This document shows, piece by piece, positions 5,827-8,984 of a stretch of 8,984 bases of DNA; the first letter of the stretch is position 1, and the number at the start of each line of letters is the position of its first letter. The notes under the pieces are model-generated. The model was given only the letters and a program-made list of their open reading frames with translations. It was not told the DNA's origin and made no database searches. Both the position numbers and the translations under genes were made by a program. Source of the DNA: DAHUXT01 sp036378295 (GTDB lineage: Bacteria > Chloroflexota > Ktedonobacteria > Ktedonobacterales > JADMIN01); NCBI GenBank assembly GCA_036378295.1, contig DASUWS010000066.1, forward strand, positions 1-8,984, in the 5' to 3' direction.

Positions 5827-8800
5827 ATGGCCCGAAGCATGCCCGCCGTGCACAGCGGCACGCTCACGCTCGTCACTGATGGTGCGGAAGCCGTATCGAT
5901 CGCAGTGGATAGCCCCGCCTGGCAGGAGTGGCTGGCCCGCGACGACTCCACGTCCTTCCGGTTCGAATCCGGGTCCCTGTGCTTCACTGCCCGACGGCGA
6001 AGGCGACGCGAGACCTGGCACTGGTATGCGACGCAAGGGTCTGGGAAAGAGCGGCGCGAAATCGCCCTGGGCATGGCCGCCGATGTCACCCTAGAGCGCT
6101 TGCAGCAGGCTGCTGAGGCGCTGACCTGCGTCGAGACGGCTACCGCTGCTCCCATCGCCGCTACGCCCCGCACTGCCCGCGCGGCGGCTCCTGCTCGCGA
6201 CACGCCCAACGCGGGCGCCGCAACGGCGTTCCCCGGCGCTCGGAGCCAACGTCGGCCGCCCAGGAGGCGGATGGAAGCGGGCGCTCCCCACGAAGCTGGT
6301 GCCCAGAGCAGCGGTTCTCCGCCCGCCATGCCACTCCTCGCGACCAAGCTCTTCATCCCGCCGATCCGCCCGAATCTGGTGCCGCGCCCGCGCCTGCTCA
6401 GCCAACTTGAAGTCGGGCTGCGCGGGCCGCTAACAGTGATCGTCGCGCCTGCGGGCTGGGGCAAGACCTCTCTCTTGAGCGCATGGTGCGCACAGGCGGA
6501 GAGGATCCACAACGACGGTGAATGTATCCGCCAGGTCGCCTGGGTCTCGCTCGACGCGGCCGACAACGACCCGGTCCGCTTCTGGACCTATATCCTGACC
6601 GCGCTCGACACGACATGCGCTGGCGTAGCCGATGAGGCGTTGGCGGGGCTGCGTTCGCCTCAGCCTCCACCCGTTGAGTTGATCCTCACGCTCCTGCTCA
6701 ATGGCTTGGCCATGCTGCCATCGGACGTAGTCCTCGTGCTGGACGACTACCACGCCATCGAGGCTGAGTCCATCCATGCGTCGGTCGCCTTCTTGCTCGA
6801 CCACCAACCCCCGCGATTCCATCTCGTGGTCGTGACCCGCGAAGACCCGCCACTCCCTCTCGCGCGGCGTCGAGCGCACGGGGCAGTAACAGAGCTACGC
6901 GCCGCCGATCTGCGCTTCACGCGCGAAGAAACCGCACATTTCCTTAGCGCTGCGTTGGGGATGCCGCTGGCGACGGAGGTTGTCGAGGCGCTAGAAGCGC
7001 GCAGTGAAGGCTGGGTCGTGGGCTTGCAGCTCGCCGCGCTCTCGCTGCAAGGGCGAACGAGTGAGCAGGCTGAAGCCTTCATTGCCGCGTTCGCGAGCAG
7101 CAACCGCTACATTGTGGATTATCTGGTCGAGGAGGTGCTGGCGCGGCAGTCATCGGAAGTCCAGACCTTTCTGCTGCGCACCGCCGTGGTCGAGCGTTTC
7201 TGTGCCCCGCTGTGCGCGCGTTTGCTCATGGAGAGCGGCGCTGGCGGCTCGGAAACCATGGGGTCACGAGATGAACGTCCCACATCCTTCGGCCAACATG
7301 GGCACATGGCACTGTCCCGATCTGCGGCGCAGGCGCTGCTGGAGCGGCTGGAGCGGGCCAACCTGTTTCTGATCCCACTCGACGACGAGCGCCGCTGGTA
7401 CCGCTACCATCACCTCTTCGCTGAGGTACTGCGCAGCCAGTTGCGCCAGGTAGACCCGGGTCTGTCCGCCGTGCTCCTCCAGCGAGCGAGCGTCTGGTGC
7501 GAGGAGGAGGGTCTCCTTGAGGAGGCGGTGGACTATGCACTCGCCGCGGCCGACTTCGAGCGGGCGGCTAGTCTCATCGAACATCGCTTGGGAGGGATGG
7601 CCGTGCTCCGCGCGGGGCGGTTCGAGACTGGGTTGGGCTGGATGCGCGCGCTGCCTGAGTCGCTGATACGGACCCGGCCGCTGCTGAGCACAATGTATGC
7701 CGTCCTATTGATGTATGCCGGGCAGATGGATGCCGTCCCGGCTCACCTTCACGATGCCGAAGCTGCTCTCGCGTCGAATGCGTCAGCACCTGTCCGTAGC
7801 GACGATGGCACGCTGCCACCATTCGCATCATCCGCAGTCACCGATGAGTTGCGCGCCCTGCAAGGCTATGTCGCCGTGGCGCAGGCAACCATCCCGCTCT
7901 TTTCTGGGGATCTTGCGCAGGCCCAACCGCTCGTTCAGACAGGAGTGGATCTGGTGCCGACCTCGGAAACGGTGTGGCGTGCCGGTGCCTTGTCCCTGGC
8001 GGCCTACTCCTATCAATTGAGCGGCGAGGCGACTCCGACGGCAGAGCGACAAGCTCAGGCGGCGCTGGCGGCGGTGCAGGAAACTGGCAACGTGGCCGTC
8101 CTGGCGCCATCTGGCATCACCAATCTCGCACATGTCTACCTCATGCAAGGTCGGCTGCGCCAGGCTGCCGCCGTGCTGGAGCAAGTGCCTCGGGTCCCGC
8201 CCCCGCTCCGCCTTGAGCATCTGCCCGGCAGTCATGCCTACCACGCGGCGATGGGAGAACTGCTGCGGGAATGGAACGACCTGGAGGCCGCGGAGCAGCA
8301 CTTGACGTTGTCGGTGCAGGGCCTCGACGCCCGCATCGTGATCCCGGCGGACGTCCTCGCGCAGGGCTATCTGGGCCTGGCACGGCTGCAGTGTGCACGC
8401 GGAGAGTTCGCCGCCGCGCTCGCCACGCTGGGCACGTTCGAGCAAGTGGCCCGCTCGCGCGAGTTCGTGGCCGAGCTTATCGAACGCGGCGCGGCACTGC
8501 GAGCGCAAGTCCATCTCGCGTTTGGCGATCTTGCGGCAGCCGTGCAATGGGTCGAGGCCAGCCGCCTCGTGTCGGACGAGGCGACCGCGCTGCCCTACCG
8601 GCGCGAGTCGGCGTATCTCACCCTTGCGCGCGTGCGCGTCGCTCAGGCGCGGAGCGAGCCAAATAGCTTGTATCTGCGTGAGGTGGAGCTGCTGCTGGAG
8701 CGGTTGCAGCGAGAAGCCGAGGTTCATGGGCGGGGCCGCAGCGTGCTGGAGATCCTCGTCCTCCGGGCGCTGGCGCTCTACGCGCGCCGCGACACACGAG

Positions 8801-8984
8801 GCGCCGTGCGAACGCTCCTGGAGGGGCTGGAACGGGCGCAGCCAGAGGGCTATGTACGTCTCTTTACCGATGAAGATCTCCCCATGGCGTCGCTGCTCAC
8901 GGAGTTGATCGAGGTGGCCGCGCAGCGGCGCCTCGCGGTGCCAGCGGCGATCCTGGACTATGCGCGCGGCCTGGTTGCGGTCTG
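5827..8984 (+). CDS. MalT-like LuxR-family transcriptional regulator (STAND ATPase with TPR-like sensor), 3' truncated by window end
   Basis: Large signal-dependent activator; 1052 residues are visible. Residues about 24-99 form a small W/Y-rich domain (SPAWQEWL, SFRFESGSLCFTAR, WHWYA, VTLERLQQAAEAL) typical of Ktedonobacteria-type regulators and reminiscent of integrase arm domains. An Ala/Pro/Arg-rich linker spans about 100-167. The STAND ATPase begins at PLLATKLFIPPIRPNLVPRPRL. It has Walker A APAGWGKTS (207-215), Walker B VLVLDDYH (302-309), EGWVVGLQLAALSL, and the family hallmark RRWYRYHHLF (522-531). Helical TPR-like repeats fill about 540-1020. EGYVRLFTDE near the end normally precedes the C-terminal LuxR helix-turn-helix, which lies past the edge. 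An in-frame TGA at 5818-5820 closes the frame upstream and GAGG (5819-5822) precedes the ATG. M168 at 6328 lacks a Shine-Dalgarno sequence. The gene is divergent from the hydrolase/ABC set, a plausible target. The inducer is unknown. Confidence 0.93.
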   Translation, partial: MARSMPAVHSGTLTLVTDGAEAVSIAVDSPAWQEWLARDDSTSFRFESGSLCFTARRRRRRETWHWYATQGSGKERREIALGMAADVTLERLQQAAEALTCVETATAAPIAATPRTARAAAPARDTPNAGAATAFPGARSQRRPPRRRMEAGAPHEAGAQSSGSPPAMPLLATKLFIPPIRPNLVPRPRLLSQLEVGLRGPLTVIVAPAGWGKTSLLSAWCAQAERIHNDGECIRQVAWVSLDAADNDPVRFWTYILTALDTTCAGVADEALAGLRSPQPPPVELILTLLLNGLAMLPSDVVLVLDDYHAIEAESIHASVAFLLDHQPPRFHLVVVTREDPPLPLARRRAHGAVTELRAADLRFTREETAHFLSAALGMPLATEVVEALEARSEGWVVGLQLAALSLQGRTSEQAEAFIAAFASSNRYIVDYLVEEVLARQSSEVQTFLLRTAVVERFCAPLCARLLMESGAGGSETMGSRDERPTSFGQHGHMALSRSAAQALLERLERANLFLIPLDDERRWYRYHHLFAEVLRSQLRQVDPGLSAVLLQRASVWCEEEGLLEEAVDYALAAADFERAASLIEHRLGGMAVLRAGRFETGLGWMRALPESLIRTRPLLSTMYAVLLMYAGQMDAVPAHLHDAEAALASNASAPVRSDDGTLPPFASSAVTDELRALQGYVAVAQATIPLFSGDLAQAQPLVQTGVDLVPTSETVWRAGALSLAAYSYQLSGEATPTAERQAQAALAAVQETGNVAVLAPSGITNLAHVYLMQGRLRQAAAVLEQVPRVPPPLRLEHLPGSHAYHAAMGELLREWNDLEAAEQHLTLSVQGLDARIVIPADVLAQGYLGLARLQCARGEFAAALATLGTFEQVARSREFVAELIERGAALRAQVHLAFGDLAAAVQWVEASRLVSDEATALPYRRESAYLTLARVRVAQARSEPNSLYLREVELLLERLQREAEVHGRGRSVLEILVLRALALYARRDTRGAVRTLLEGLERAQPEGYVRLFTDEDLPMASLLTELIEVAAQRRLAVPAAILDYARGLVAV

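Noticed and set aside
5529..6566. 345-residue open frame on the minus strand
   Set aside because: It spans antisense DNA of the regulator and the spacer, has low-complexity composition, and conflicts with the supported MalT-like frame.
7828..8727. 299-residue open frame on the minus strand
   Set aside because: Antisense shadow of the TPR-like region of the regulator; no motif support.
1..8984. CRISPR arrays, tRNA or rRNA genes, complete insertion sequences
   Set aside because: No regularly spaced repeats, no recognisable tRNA or rRNA sequence, and no transposase-like frame were seen on either strand.

Overview
The window is GC-rich, densely coding bacterial DNA, most likely from a Chloroflexota member. 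The best evidence is the large MalT-type regulator at the right end. Its N-terminus carries a small W/Y-rich domain typical of the expanded LuxR-family regulators of Ktedonobacteria and related Chloroflexota. The remnant ATPase-regulator fragment beside it fits the same picture. The assignment rests on protein style only; there is no rRNA, tRNA or housekeeping marker here.

Layout: positions 13-5033 hold three minus-strand genes, read right to left. They are a membrane-anchored alpha/beta hydrolase with a PAF-acetylhydrolase/lipase-like triad (5033-3828), an MacB/LolD/YbbA-type ABC ATPase (3678-2791), and a two-halved FtsX/MacB-type permease (2769-13). The ATPase and permease are 21 nt apart, with a duplicated Shine-Dalgarno sequence between them. 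The hydrolase and ATPase are 149 nt apart, and that gap holds a short tandem repeat.

Positions 5034-5826 are a 793-bp divergent region with no intact gene. It contains a decayed fragment of an NB-ARC/AAA regulator ATPase, a perfect 9-bp-arm hairpin, and a candidate promoter whose -10 box overlaps a palindrome. From 5827 to the right edge runs one open frame of 1052 codons: a MalT-like STAND ATPase with a TPR-type sensor region. Its C-terminal LuxR helix-turn-helix lies outside the window.

How it may work together: the ATPase and permease should form a type VII (MacB-superfamily) ABC machine. Such machines usually do mechanical work or extract lipophilic molecules from the membrane rather than pump solutes across it. 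Pairing one with a membrane-tethered, outward-facing esterase resembles Escherichia coli ybbA-ybbP beside the esterase gene tesA, but with an unrelated hydrolase fold. The divergent MalT-like protein is a natural candidate regulator. That functional linkage is inference from gene order.
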